Position numbers and translations under genes: made by a program
Shown here: in pieces, positions 27,294 to 36,685 of the stretch
Position numbering within the stretch: the first letter of the stretch is position 1
Layout of the letters: each line of letters begins with the position of its first letter
Assembly: GCA_016719855.1 (NCBI GenBank)
Contig: JADJYH010000013.1
Span: 1 to 64,000 of the forward strand
Direction: 5' to 3'
DNA: 64,000 nucleotides
From: Saprospiraceae bacterium
Lineage (GTDB): Bacteria > Bacteroidota > Bacteroidia > Chitinophagales > Saprospiraceae
The notes under the pieces: generated by a model
Seen by the model: the letters and a program-made list of their open reading frames with translations, nothing else
Database searches by the model: none
Told to the model about the DNA's origin: nothing

Positions 27294-29774
27294 TCAAAAC
27301 GGGTAGCCAATCGCCAACTGGTACCTGATGTTGTTGTTGAATTTGCGAAAAATATCCCCAAACTTGTTGATTCCCCAGAGCTTCGGGTCAACGAAGTAGG
27401 TGTTTCCCCTTTTCTCATCGGGATAATTATTTCGGATAGGGGTGCCAAAGTCGAGGCGGAAAACGAAATAAGTGAAATCTATGCGAGCACCGAAGCCGGT
27501 GGATAGGCCCATTTCACGCAGGAACAAATCCTCAGTTATTATGCCTTTTTCGTCTGTTTTACGATCGAGGGTGAACCGTGAACCTGGCCTTGATGCGTCA
27601 AAATCTTTCGTCCAAATATTTCCACCATCAAAAAACAACGCTCCGTACAGGTTGAACAAGCCGAAAGGCCTGGTCAACAAAAACCTGTATTCTAGGTTGA
27701 ATTCCAGTTTCATGTCGCCAGCCTGGTAGAAGAGGTTGCGATTACTGGCGCTGCTGGTGGTAGGGTCTTTGTAGAGGCCCGGCCCAAGCTCCCTGGTGTA
27801 CCAGCCTCGGATGCCGTAGGGGCCGCCCACGTAAAACTGTTTGACGTAGGGAATGGAATTCGACTTGTAGAAGGGAAGTGCCATGCCCGCATTCAACCTC
27901 GCTATCAAGCTTCGGTCGGCACCGAACTGCCAGTAATGCCTGCCATCCAGCTCCAGTTTGGCGTAGTGCGAAAAATCCACGCCGCCCACCTTGAACCCTT
28001 TCGGATTTCCCGAAATGCCGTCGTAGATGGCATTAGCCGTCATCACCTCCATGCCCGATAAGTCGAAATAACCCCGAAAATACCAAGAACTTCCAGACGG
28101 TTTTGGGGGGCTGGTGTATATAAAATTGATGTCACGGAACAAAAGCCCGGTAATCAGCTGCTTGTCAAAGCTGGTGCGCAGGGCGGGGTTGTTGGCCAGC
28201 AATGAATCAAACGCAGAACGTGGGACAATTTCTGGCAGCACCAAATCAACCCCAAAATGGTTGATGGACACCCGGTGGTTCACGGACACAGGAACATCGT
28301 AGCCATAGGACAGGTTGACGAATTGCAGCTTGTAATTGCCCAGCAAATTCAGCAGGTTGTAGCCAGCGGATGCCCTACTTGTAGCCTTTTGCCGTAGGTT
28401 TTTGTTGAATTCCGGCCCTGTGATTTTCCATTTTTGCATCCGGCCCCAAATGCCAAAATAGTCGCTGAAACGGGGAAAGTAAAGGTCGTTTTGCCACCTG
28501 AAATCAAGCGAGTTTACTAGGTCCTTCTTCCCACTAAAAAAGCTGAACTCTGCACCAAAATTCAAGTTGCAAACCAGCAGCTCTGCGCCCTTCATGAAAT
28601 TCCTGTTGCGAAGCGAAGGGTTAAAAGATACGCCAATCAGGTTTTTGTTTCCTAGAACTGGCCGCTCCGTGGTGCTGAACCCGCCTTCCCAACCAATTTC
28701 CCATTTTTTGTTGGCGGTGAGAAAGATGAACATGTTCAAGTTGCCGGGGTGCAGCGTATCTTCCTGAATCCGCAGCGTTGGTGGGCGAAACACACCCAAC
28801 GCACCAAGTTGCCGGATGGAGTTGTCCAAGGCTTCCTGGTTGTAAACCTCGCCAGTGCGGATGAAAATGGAATTGGCGAGCGTGTGGGGCTTTACCCTAA
28901 ACTCCTTGCCGCCCGTGCCAAAAAACAAGCCATCAACCAACGTATCAGGCACGAGGCGGTCGGTGGTGGGGTCATAATCTGGGAAAACGTAGATATTGCC
29001 AACGGTATATTTTACATGGCTTTCCAGCTTCGGCGGGGTCAGCACTTTCATTCGGATGCTGACGGTTTTCCTTACATTGGAACTGTCAAAACCCTCCAGT
29101 GTGGCGATGTATTGTGGATAAAAATAAGCGTAGCCATTGTCCCTCAGGTGCTTGGTAATCCGTGCAACCTCCTGGTCGTAAAGCTTCACGTCCACGGGGT
29201 TGCCTTTCTTGATGAGCGAAGAAGGTGCGATTTTTTTCAAAATCCGCAACACCGCTGTGTCTTTGCTTTGAATATCCAGGGAGTCAATCACATATCGGCC
29301 ATCGGGATGTGCGATATAGGTGACGGTAGCCTTTGTGTTCTGCTTGTTGAAATCAACATTGTACGCCACATCGGCGAAGAAATAACCCCGGGTTTTTAGG
29401 TAGGTTTCCATGGCCACCTCTGTTTCTTGGGCGGAGGTCGAATCGAAATAGACGGGCGGTTCGCCCCGGTTGGCAACCCAGCGTTCAAAAGCAAGGCCGA
29501 ATTTTGACTTGTCAAAAGTGTCCTGCGACACAAAATAGTAGTACTGGCGAGGCACACCGAACATCTTCCGGTTCTCCCGTTTGACATACAGCCTTGCCAG
29601 CTCCGCAGTCATGTTGGACTTGCTCTTTATCTTGCCTTTTGACTCGTCAATTTTGATGACATTCTTGTGGAGGTACTTCTCGCCTTTCGATTTATCCAGA
29701 AACTGGGTAGTATTGCAGCCGCAAAGCGCTGCCAATAGCAGTAGAGAAATGATATGTTGTACAGAAAGCTTCAT
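27294..29774 (-). CDS. TamL-type outer-membrane assembly lipoprotein (BamA/Omp85 family)
   Basis: 826 aa from MKLSVQHIISLLLLAALCGC, with a lipid Cys as in TamL of Bacteroidota, the lipoprotein counterpart of TamA. Residues about 30-380 contain POTRA-like modules (YVIDSLDIQSKDTAVL, GNIYVFPDYDPT, VFRPPTLRIQEDTLHPG). The C-terminal half is a 16-strand beta-barrel, with the Omp85 loop-6 motif in FYVGGPYGIRGW (the IRGW replaces VRGY) and a terminal strand NIRYQLAIGYPF ending in Phe. It should help insert outer-membrane or surface proteins, usually with TamB; no tamB is in the window. Divergent from the SpoU methyltransferase, a common arrangement in the phylum. Confidence 0.9.
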   Translation of the reverse strand: MKLSVQHIISLLLLAALCGCNTTQFLDKSKGEKYLHKNVIKIDESKGKIKSKSNMTAELARLYVKRENRKMFGVPRQYYYFVSQDTFDKSKFGLAFERWVANRGEPPVYFDSTSAQETEVAMETYLKTRGYFFADVAYNVDFNKQNTKATVTYIAHPDGRYVIDSLDIQSKDTAVLRILKKIAPSSLIKKGNPVDVKLYDQEVARITKHLRDNGYAYFYPQYIATLEGFDSSNVRKTVSIRMKVLTPPKLESHVKYTVGNIYVFPDYDPTTDRLVPDTLVDGLFFGTGGKEFRVKPHTLANSIFIRTGEVYNQEALDNSIRQLGALGVFRPPTLRIQEDTLHPGNLNMFIFLTANKKWEIGWEGGFSTTERPVLGNKNLIGVSFNPSLRNRNFMKGAELLVCNLNFGAEFSFFSGKKDLVNSLDFRWQNDLYFPRFSDYFGIWGRMQKWKITGPEFNKNLRQKATSRASAGYNLLNLLGNYKLQFVNLSYGYDVPVSVNHRVSINHFGVDLVLPEIVPRSAFDSLLANNPALRTSFDKQLITGLLFRDINFIYTSPPKPSGSSWYFRGYFDLSGMEVMTANAIYDGISGNPKGFKVGGVDFSHYAKLELDGRHYWQFGADRSLIARLNAGMALPFYKSNSIPYVKQFYVGGPYGIRGWYTRELGPGLYKDPTTSSASNRNLFYQAGDMKLEFNLEYRFLLTRPFGLFNLYGALFFDGGNIWTKDFDASRPGSRFTLDRKTDEKGIITEDLFLREMGLSTGFGARIDFTYFVFRLDFGTPIRNNYPDEKRGNTYFVDPKLWGINKFGDIFRKFNNNIRYQLAIGYPF

Positions 29775-29816
29775 ATAATTTGATAACCCCAACCCAAAAA
29801 CCTGACAGTTGATGCC

Positions 29817-29853
29817 ACCCCTCAAACCCTCAAATTCACAAATCCTCAAACCC
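29817..29853. repeat. Direct tandem word between tamL and spoU
   Basis: Three or four copies of CCTCAAA (CCCTCAAACCCTCAAATTC and ATCCTCAAACCCCC). Confidence 0.5.
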
Positions 29854-29864
29854 CCATCCGCCGC

Positions 29865-30620
29865 ATGAAATTATCAATCAACCAGTTAAAGTATCTTAAA
29901 TCATTGCATGAGCGGAAGCACCGCCAAAAGTATCACAATTTCATTGTGGAAGGCGTGAAATTGGCCAATGAACTGCTGCTTTCGGATACCCATCAGGTCG
30001 AAACGGTGGTGGCAACAACTGATTGGCTGGAAACGAACAAGGCTTTGCTTCGTAATGTGGAAGCCATCATCCCCGTTGCCGAAGGGGAGCTAAAAAAAAT
30101 CTCGCTGCTCACCACGCCAAACCAGGTTTTCTTGGTGGTGAAGCAGCCCGACCTCGCATTTGATGAAAAATCGGTGGCCAACGGCCTCTCCCTCTACCTC
30201 GACGACATCCGTGACCCTGGAAACCTCGGCACCATCCTCCGCATCGCCGACTGGTTTGGCATCCCGTGGGTATTCTGCTCGCCGGGCAGTGTGGAGGCTT
30301 ACAATCCAAAAGTGGTGCAGGCGGGCATGGGCGCTTTTTTACGGGTAAAATGTGTGGAAATGGACTTCGACGAACTACTTTCAAAGCTGCCAAACCTTCC
30401 CATCTACGGAACAGTGTTGGACGGCGATTCCATTTTTGACACCACACCAATCATCCCTGCCATCATTGCCATCGGCAACGAAAGCCGGGGGCTTTCGCTT
30501 GAAATTCAGGCCAAGTTGACCCATCGAATCTCCATCCCAAAAGGTCCAGTGGGCGGGGCCGAGTCGCTCAATGCGGCGGTGGCGACGGGAATTGTTTGTG
30601 CTTTTTTCTCCAAAAAATAA
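29865..30620 (+). CDS. SpoU/TrmH-family RNA 2'-O-methyltransferase
   Basis: 251 aa. An N-terminal L30e-like RNA-binding domain (QLKYLKSLHERKHRQKYHNFIVEG) precedes a SPOUT knot: motif 1 DIRDPGNLGTILRIADWFG, motif 2 IAIGNESRGLS, motif 3 ISIPKGPVGGAESLNAAVATG. The enzyme uses SAM to methylate a ribose 2'-OH of rRNA or tRNA; the exact site cannot be told from the sequence. Intact, normal length. A weak hairpin (ACCCTG/CAGGGT, 30621-30651) with T5 follows. Confidence 0.92.
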   Translation: MKLSINQLKYLKSLHERKHRQKYHNFIVEGVKLANELLLSDTHQVETVVATTDWLETNKALLRNVEAIIPVAEGELKKISLLTTPNQVFLVVKQPDLAFDEKSVANGLSLYLDDIRDPGNLGTILRIADWFGIPWVFCSPGSVEAYNPKVVQAGMGAFLRVKCVEMDFDELLSKLPNLPIYGTVLDGDSIFDTTPIIPAIIAIGNESRGLSLEIQAKLTHRISIPKGPVGGAESLNAAVATGIVCAFFSKK

Positions 30621-30674
30621 ACCCTGCTGACAAACCGATTGCCAACAGGGTAGTATTTTTCTAGTTCAAAATTC

Positions 30675-32063
30675 TCATTTCATCATCATCCCCACCGGAT
30701 CCCATTTCACCACCTTGTTCTCAAAATAGCTGAGGTTGGCGGCCAGCGAAGGCGCAGCCGCCCGCAGCCCAAAGACGGCGTCTTCCACGGGCGTTTTGCC
30801 ATTGCGGATGGCGTCATAGAAGTTGAAATGGTGGTCGTAATGGTCGTCGTAGCCATCTGGAGAAGTATATACCTGCTCGGCAGGCTCTTGCATGACGGGT
30901 GGAAGGCTCGGGTATTTGGCCTTGTACCATGCCTCGAATTCTTTTTGCTGGGCGCTGGAGAAAGTATCGAAGGTATCCCAGCCTCCCATCGGCGGCACTG
31001 TCTCGACCTTGTGCCTGCGCACCACGACGCTGTCGCCCCGCAGCTCGATGACGCCGTCGGAGCCTACGAGGCGGGTCTTCTGGCCGCCGCCGTCGCCACT
31101 GGTGAAGTTGACCCGAAGCTGGACGTTGAAGGCAGGGTGTGTCTTTGCCGCTGGGTAGTCGAAGATGGCCTGCATGAGGTCTGGCACGTCACGACCATCC
31201 TTCCAATAGCGCAGGCCGCCGCTGGCATAAATCCGCTCCGGCCCCGCCGAGCCAGTGATGTTGTGAATGCCTGAAAACAGGTGTACGAACAAGTCGCCAG
31301 CGATGCCCGTGCCGTAGTCCCGGTAATTGCGCCAGCGGAAAAAGCGAGTGGCGTCGAAGGGCATTTTGGGCGCATCGCCAAGGAAGTTGTCCCAGTCCAC
31401 CGTCTTCGGCGATGCATCGGTGGGGATGGAGTACTGCCAGGCGCCTCCGGCAGATTGGCGGTCGTTCCAGCCTTCCACCGAAATCAACTGGCCGATGACG
31501 CCAGAGGCAAACACATCCCGTGCCTTGATTTGTGCCAGACCGCTCACGCCCTGGCTGCCCACTTGCAGCACTTTGCCTGTTTTTTTTTGCGCATCTATCA
31601 CGGCTTTGCCTTCGTCGAGGTGCTGCACCATCGGTTTTTCGCAGTAAACGGCCTTGCCTGCCTGCATGGCGGCGATGGCGATATGGTCGTGCCAATGGTC
31701 GGAAGTGGAGATGATGACGGCGTCAATGTCCTTGCGGTCGAGGATTTCCCGGTAGCTGCGGGTGGTGAAAAGGTGGTTGCCGAACACCTCCCTGGAGCGC
31801 ACGAGACGGCCATCGTAGAGGTCGCAAGTGGCTACCAGCTCCACACCGGGCACTTTGACGGTAGTGCGGCAGTTGTTGAAGCCCATGATGCCGAGGCCGA
31901 TGCCAGCCACCCGGATTTTATCGTTGGGCGAGTATTTATGCACCTGCTTTTCGTAATCAAGCACTTTGACTTTGCCTTCGGCAAATGCTTGTCTTGGGAT
32001 AAAACCGGCGGCAACCGCCCCGGCGGCGAATTTTTTGACGAAGGAACGGCGGGAGTTTTTCAT
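30675..32063 (-). CDS. Gfo/Idh/MocA-family oxidoreductase with Tat signal
   Basis: 462 aa. The N-terminus MKNSRRSFVKKFAAGAVAAG is a twin-arginine signal (SRRSFVKK), so the enzyme is exported folded with its cofactor. NAD(P)-binding: IRVAGIGLGIMGFNNC; then TSDHWHDHIAIAAMQAGKAV and CEKPMVQHLDEG with the catalytic Lys of EKP. The C-terminal domain (RNYRDYGTGIAGDLFVHLFSG) is the usual alpha/beta fold. The class oxidises or reduces sugars and sugar derivatives; Tat-exported members are common in Bacteroidota, often in glycan use. Substrate unknown. Divergent from ctlX across a repeat-bearing spacer. Confidence 0.9.
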   Translation of the reverse strand: MKNSRRSFVKKFAAGAVAAGFIPRQAFAEGKVKVLDYEKQVHKYSPNDKIRVAGIGLGIMGFNNCRTTVKVPGVELVATCDLYDGRLVRSREVFGNHLFTTRSYREILDRKDIDAVIISTSDHWHDHIAIAAMQAGKAVYCEKPMVQHLDEGKAVIDAQKKTGKVLQVGSQGVSGLAQIKARDVFASGVIGQLISVEGWNDRQSAGGAWQYSIPTDASPKTVDWDNFLGDAPKMPFDATRFFRWRNYRDYGTGIAGDLFVHLFSGIHNITGSAGPERIYASGGLRYWKDGRDVPDLMQAIFDYPAAKTHPAFNVQLRVNFTSGDGGGQKTRLVGSDGVIELRGDSVVVRRHKVETVPPMGGWDTFDTFSSAQQKEFEAWYKAKYPSLPPVMQEPAEQVYTSPDGYDDHYDHHFNFYDAIRNGKTPVEDAVFGLRAAAPSLAANLSYFENKVVKWDPVGMMMK

Positions 32064-32068
32064 GTTTT

Positions 32069-32326
32069 GATGGTTGAATTGCGATATTGTTGAATTGTTG
32101 AATTGCAGAAAAAATGATGAAACTTAACTGCTACCGGTGACAGTAGAAATTGAGGAAGCAATTCTAATAAAAGCTGTTGTCATTTCATCATTTTCATGGA
32201 CAGTTTTTATTGAAAAAGTGGGTTCTTTGCGACAGGAAATGAGGCTAAGGTTTAATTGAGAACAGTTGAGCTTGAATCCCTCCAACAATGCAACAATACA
32301 GCAATCCAACAATACAGCAATCAATG
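32069..32326. repeat. Inverted word pair spanning a divergent spacer
   Basis: TTGAATTG words (32077-32106, TTGTTGAATTGTTGAATTGC) near the oxidoreductase start, and two copies of CAACAATACAGCAATC (about 32291-32322) before ctlX. They are imperfect complements and could pair over about 200 bp. The second set lies in the reading frame upstream of ctlX. Confidence 0.5.
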
Positions 32327-33259
32327 TTAAAAGAAACTGCACAAACCACTTCCCATATTCTGATGGTACGGCCCGCCAATTTTGGTTTCAATGAGGAAAC
32401 GGCGGCAAGCAACGCCTTCCAGACCAAGGACGAGTCGCTGTCGAATGCTGAGGTCAGCCGCCTGGCACTGGCCGAGTTCGATGCATTTGTGGAAAAGCTG
32501 CGCTCCGCAGGCGTGGACGTCATCGTGGCAGAAGACACGAACCGCCCACTGAAACCAGATGCCGTTTTCCCCAACAACTGGGTGACGTTTCACCAAAATG
32601 GCACCATCGTCACGTACCCGATGTATGCTTCCGTGCGCCGCTTGGAGCGCCGGGACGACATCATCCGAAGCATTCAGGAGCGGTTTAGGGTGGAGCAGAA
32701 AATCCAATTGCAAGAGTACGAAGACATTGACCAATACCTCGAAGGCACGGGCAGCATGATAATTGACCGCCCAAATAGGCTGGTCTATGCCTGCCTCAGC
32801 CCCCGCACCCATCCAGATTTGCTCGTAAGGTTTTGTAAATTGATGGGTTACACGGCTGTGCCATTCCACGCAGTGGACGAAGAAGGGCTTGAAATTTACC
32901 ATACCAACGTGATGATGGCGATTGGGGAAACCTTTGTGGTGATTTGTTTTGATACCGTCCAGAGTGAGATTGAGGAAGAATTGTTGCACAACAAATTTGC
33001 TGAAACAGGCAAGGAGGTCATTGAAATAACGCTTGACCAGATGATGAATTTTGCGGGAAACATGCTGCAAGTGCGCAACGCCAAGGGCGAAACATTCTTG
33101 GTCATGTCCAGTCAGGCATTCAATTCTTTGGACGAGTCGCAGATTGCGCAAATAAGCAAGCATACCAACATCTTGGCATCGCCAATTCCCACCATCGAGA
33201 CCTACGGAGGCGGTAGTGCCCGCTGCATGATGGCGGAGGTTTTTTTGCCAGAGAAATAG
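32324..33259 (+). CDS. ctlX: Amidinotransferase-fold hydrolase (CtlX type)
   Basis: 311 aa of the guanidino-modifying superfamily that includes citrulline hydrolase CtlX and dimethylarginine hydrolases. Motifs: ILMVRPANFGFN, KPDAVFPNNWVTFH (substrate Asp), YLEGTGSMIIDRPN, AVDEEGLEIYHTNVMMAIG (catalytic His), and the catalytic Cys in GGGSARCMMAEVF. CtlX releases ornithine, CO2 and ammonia from citrulline; the symbol is by family resemblance and specificity is unproven. The start MLKETAQTTS is chosen because the 12 residues upstream are encoded by a tandem word. Confidence 0.85.
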   Translation: MLKETAQTTSHILMVRPANFGFNEETAASNAFQTKDESLSNAEVSRLALAEFDAFVEKLRSAGVDVIVAEDTNRPLKPDAVFPNNWVTFHQNGTIVTYPMYASVRRLERRDDIIRSIQERFRVEQKIQLQEYEDIDQYLEGTGSMIIDRPNRLVYACLSPRTHPDLLVRFCKLMGYTAVPFHAVDEEGLEIYHTNVMMAIGETFVVICFDTVQSEIEEELLHNKFAETGKEVIEITLDQMMNFAGNMLQVRNAKGETFLVMSSQAFNSLDESQIAQISKHTNILASPIPTIETYGGGSARCMMAEVFLPEK

Positions 33260-33288
33260 GTTTGACAGAACACCAAACTAAACCTTCT

Positions 33289-33318
33289 TAACTCCCTAAA
33301 CCTCCCAAACCTCCCCTT
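33289..33318. repeat. Direct tandem word after ctlX
   Basis: CCCTAAACCT CCCAAACCTCCC: repeats of CCYAAACCT starting about 30 bp after the stop. Confidence 0.45.
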
Positions 33319-33398
33319 GGTATTGGCATTAATTGGTTTCATCTATAAAAATCAACCGTGCCAAAACTGCCTGGTACTTTCGTTGTTTAGGGATAATT

Positions 33399-33425
33399 CA
33401 TCATTCAACCGTTCATCATTCACCA
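33399..33425. repeat. Direct tandem word before sppA
   Basis: Two copies of TTCATCATTCA separated by ACCG, ending 10 bp before the sppA start. Confidence 0.55.
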
Positions 33426-33432
33426 TTAATAC

Positions 33433-35214
33433 ATGAGCCAGTTCCTCAAAAATGTCTTTTCATCTTGCCTCGGAGTCACGTTGGCCTTTCTGCTGTTGTT
33501 TGTCCTGGGCATATTTTTCGTAGGCGCCTTGGCGGGAAGCAGTGGAGAAAAGTCCGTATCGGTGGGCAAAAATTCTGTGCTGCACCTGACTTTTGGAAAA
33601 CCTGTACCTGAACAAACCAACAATATTGAAATGGGTGCATTGGCCTTCCAAAGCGACGATATCCTTGGCTTGAACGCCATCGTGGAAACGCTTGAGCATG
33701 CCGCCAAAGACGATAAAATCAAGGGCATCTACATCAATCCTGAAAATGGACTGAGCATGGGGCTGGCCTCCGCTGCAACCATTCGGGAGGCCATCGTCAA
33801 GTTCAAGGAAAGCGGCAAGTTCGTCATCGCCAACTCAAAATACTACACGCAGGGCGCTTACTACCTTGCCTCTGCTGCCGATACCGTATATGTCAATCCG
33901 CTTGGGGGCATTGATTTTCACGGGTTTTCGGCCATGATTCCGTTTTTCAAGGACATGCTCGACCGGGTGGGCATCAAGATGGAAGTGTTTTATGCAGGCG
34001 ATTTCAAGAGCGCCACTGAACCGTTCCGCCTCAACGAAATGACGGACAAGAACCGCCTTCAAATGCGAGCGTTCTTGGAGCCTGTTTATACCCATTTTTT
34101 AACGGACATAGGTGCCTCACGGAAAAAGGACGTGGCAACCCTTCGGGGTATCGCCGATGGACTGAAAGTGCGCACTGCCGAAGACGCTGTGGCGCTCGGA
34201 CTAGCCGACAAGATTGGCTATGTGGACGAGGTGATTGCCGACATGAAGCAGCGAATGGGCATTAAAGCAGACGATGAACTAAACGTGGTTTCGCTGGAAG
34301 ATTATGCCACGAGTTTTACGCAGAAAAAAGACTACAAGGCCAAAGACAGGATTGCACTTGTTTTTGCCGAAGGCAATATCCTGATGGACAAGGGCGAACG
34401 GGGAAGCATCGTTGACCAAAAATACGTGAAGCTAATCCGTGAAATTCGGAAGGACGAGAAAATCAAGGCCATCGTACTGCGGGTTAACTCCGGCGGTGGT
34501 AGTGCCATTGCTTCCGAAAACATTTGGCGGGAGCTGCAATTGGCCAAGGAAGCGGGCAAAAAAATCGTGGTATCAATGGGCGATTACGCTGCCTCCGGTG
34601 GCTACTACATCGCCTGCAATGCAGATAAAATCGTTGCGGAGCCAAACACATTGACCGGTTCGATAGGGGTGTTCAGCATGATGCCCAATGCCTCGAAGTT
34701 GTTTGAGGAAAAACTCGGCATCCACTGGGACACGGTGAAAACAGCGAAGTACAGCACGGGCGTGAACCCGTTTTACGACATTGCGCCAGTGGAGGCGGAG
34801 CACTTGCAATACTCCACGGAGGCGATGTATGCTACTTTCCTCAAAAGGGTAGCCGATGGGCGTCAAATGACGACGGACAGTGTCCACCAGATTGCGCAGG
34901 GTAGGGTATGGATTGGCGAGAAGGCTAAACAAATCGGCCTTGTGGACGAAATCGGCGACCTTGACCGAGCCATTGAACTTGCTGCCGAATTGTCCGGTAT
35001 CGAAAAATATCGGCTATTGGAATACCCGAAGCAAATAGACCCCATCCAAGAGTTGATTAACGAAATCACGGGAGAGGGGGGCGAAAAGGGGATACATGCC
35101 AAGGCCGTGGAAAAGGAGTTGGGTGAAATTTACCCGAATTACCGCCAGGTGAAAAGTTGGTTGACCATGAAGGGCGTGCAGGCACGATTGCCGGTCATCA
35201 TTGATTTCAATTGA
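33433..35214 (+). CDS. sppA: Signal peptide peptidase SppA, long form
   Basis: A membrane-anchored protease that degrades cleaved signal peptides. 593 aa, tandem S49 domains as in E. coli SppA. An N-terminal TM helix (LGVTLAFLLLFVLGIFFVGAL) anchors it. The Ser/Lys dyad: Lys192 in FYAGDFKSATEPF (N-terminal domain) and Ser388 in GDYAASGGYYIACNADKI (C-terminal domain), with NTLTGSIGVF nearby. Intact. Single gene. Downstream there is a 27-bp perfect inverted repeat rather than a normal terminator. Confidence 0.94.
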   Translation: MSQFLKNVFSSCLGVTLAFLLLFVLGIFFVGALAGSSGEKSVSVGKNSVLHLTFGKPVPEQTNNIEMGALAFQSDDILGLNAIVETLEHAAKDDKIKGIYINPENGLSMGLASAATIREAIVKFKESGKFVIANSKYYTQGAYYLASAADTVYVNPLGGIDFHGFSAMIPFFKDMLDRVGIKMEVFYAGDFKSATEPFRLNEMTDKNRLQMRAFLEPVYTHFLTDIGASRKKDVATLRGIADGLKVRTAEDAVALGLADKIGYVDEVIADMKQRMGIKADDELNVVSLEDYATSFTQKKDYKAKDRIALVFAEGNILMDKGERGSIVDQKYVKLIREIRKDEKIKAIVLRVNSGGGSAIASENIWRELQLAKEAGKKIVVSMGDYAASGGYYIACNADKIVAEPNTLTGSIGVFSMMPNASKLFEEKLGIHWDTVKTAKYSTGVNPFYDIAPVEAEHLQYSTEAMYATFLKRVADGRQMTTDSVHQIAQGRVWIGEKAKQIGLVDEIGDLDRAIELAAELSGIEKYRLLEYPKQIDPIQELINEITGEGGEKGIHAKAVEKELGEIYPNYRQVKSWLTMKGVQARLPVIIDFN

Positions 35215-35232
35215 GTCAAAACGGGTGGTTGC

Positions 35233-35300
35233 GGTTTATAAAGTTGATAAGGGTTGATAGTGTCATTGTGCATTATCAACCCTTATCAACTTTATAAACC
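35233..35300. repeat. Perfect 27-bp inverted repeat after sppA (family B)
   Basis: Arms 35233-35259 and 35274-35300 are exact reverse complements, loop 14 nt. The right arm contains TATCAACCCTTATCAAC, the same word as in the eno-carA spacer (47645-47755). No U-tract after the stem. Confidence 0.9.
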
Positions 35301-35342
35301 CGTATCAACCAAAATATCACTGCTTGATTCATTGAATATTCC

Positions 35343-35350
35343 TACATTTC
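35343..35350 (+). promoter_or_regulatory. Candidate -7 box of the phosphofructokinase gene
   Basis: TACATTTC, one mismatch from TAnnTTTG, 39 bp before the ATG. Confidence 0.3.
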
Positions 35351-35388
35351 GCACTTGTAGTTTCATTCACACTAACTAAGTAAATAAG

Positions 35389-36642
35389 ATGCACCAATCA
35401 ATTGCCATTCTTTGTGCCGGAGGGCCTGCTCCGGGTATCAACACTGTCATCAGCACCATTGCCAAAGTCTTTCTGAAAGACGGCTACAAGGTGCTGGGCA
35501 TTCATGATGGTTTCAAGAATCTTTTCAATGGCAACGCCGAAGTGGTAGACATTGATTTCCACTACGCCGACCGGATATTTCCGAGGGGCGGCTCCACGCT
35601 CCGCATGAGCCGCTACAAACCGAAGGACCATGAGTATTCAGCCGATTTTTTTACCAAAAACAATGTCAAACTGTTGGTCACTATCGGCGGCGACGACACG
35701 GCATCGTCCAGCAACAGGCTCACCAAATGGCTCGAAAGTCAACACATCAACATTCAAAACATTCACGTTCCAAAGACGATTGACAACGACATCCCGTTGC
35801 CAGATTTGATGCCCACTTTTGGCTTCAACTCGGCGAAGGACGAGGGCGTGCGCATCGGAAACACCATCTACGAGGACAGTCGCACGAGCAGCACGTGGTT
35901 TGTCATCAGTTCGATGGGGCGGTCGGCTGGGCACTTGGCATTTGAAATCGGGGCGAGCTGCCACTATCCGATTATCATCATCCCGGAGATGTTCAACAAG
36001 GTAAAAGTGACTTTGGACATCATCGTTGACCTCATTATTTCCTCGATGGTGAAGCGCAAAATCAACAATATTGAACATGGTGTGGCCATCGTCAGCGAGG
36101 GCGTTTTTCATATCATGGACGAAGAAGACATCCGCAACTGTGGCATCACTTTTACCTTCGATGCGCACGGCCATCCGGAGTTGGGCAACGTGAGTAAGGC
36201 GCACATTATCAACGTGTTGCTGCAACGGAAACTCAAGGAACTTGGCATTGACATCAAGAGCCGCCCAGTGGAATTGGGCTATGAACTCCGCTGCTGCCGC
36301 CCGGTGGCCTACGACCTGACCCTCTGCACAGTGCTGGGGATGGGCGTAAAAAAATTGTATGAAGAAGGCTACAAGGGCTGCATCGTATCCACGACCAGGA
36401 TGGCGGAGATTGTGCCGATTTTTATGAAAGATATTGAGGATGAAACGGGCAAGATTCCGCCCCGTTTGGTGGACATCAACACGGAGTTTGCCAGGATGGT
36501 GATTAGCGACCTGCACGTCCTGAACAAAAACGATTACGAAAAGGCCAGCAAATACTTGCTGAACCCGCATGCTTTTGATTTTTTCAAGCTGATGGGATGG
36601 GAGTACAAGCCTTCGGCGGTGTTGAGGCCAATTGATGAATAA
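35389..36642 (+). CDS. 6-phosphofructokinase, pyrophosphate-type signature
   Basis: 417 aa. Phosphorylates fructose-6-phosphate in glycolysis. The PFK family motif GGDDTASS (100-107) has Asp103 where ATP enzymes have Gly, and PKTIDND (128-134) has Lys129 where ATP enzymes have Gly; both are hallmarks of PPi-dependent enzymes, which work reversibly. Asp132 is the catalytic base. Other motifs: CAGGPAPGINTVI, SSMGRSAGHLAFEIG, GYELRCCRPVAYDLTLC. The extra C-terminal ~60 residues fit the PPi class. Specificity is inferred from the two residues. Converges on the GlgE-like gene through a shared terminator. Confidence 0.9.
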   Translation: MHQSIAILCAGGPAPGINTVISTIAKVFLKDGYKVLGIHDGFKNLFNGNAEVVDIDFHYADRIFPRGGSTLRMSRYKPKDHEYSADFFTKNNVKLLVTIGGDDTASSSNRLTKWLESQHINIQNIHVPKTIDNDIPLPDLMPTFGFNSAKDEGVRIGNTIYEDSRTSSTWFVISSMGRSAGHLAFEIGASCHYPIIIIPEMFNKVKVTLDIIVDLIISSMVKRKINNIEHGVAIVSEGVFHIMDEEDIRNCGITFTFDAHGHPELGNVSKAHIINVLLQRKLKELGIDIKSRPVELGYELRCCRPVAYDLTLCTVLGMGVKKLYEEGYKGCIVSTTRMAEIVPIFMKDIEDETGKIPPRLVDINTEFARMVISDLHVLNKNDYEKASKYLLNPHAFDFFKLMGWEYKPSAVLRPIDE

Positions 36643-36644
36643 TG

Positions 36645-36681
36645 AAAAAGGGGCGCTTCGAAAGAAACGCCCCTTTTTTTT
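36645..36681. terminator. Bidirectional terminator between pfk and the GlgE-like gene
   Basis: AAAAAGGGGCG (36645-36655) with CGCCCCTTTTT (36668-36678); T8 on the plus strand and T5 on the minus strand. Confidence 0.88.
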
Positions 36682-36685
36682 GTGT

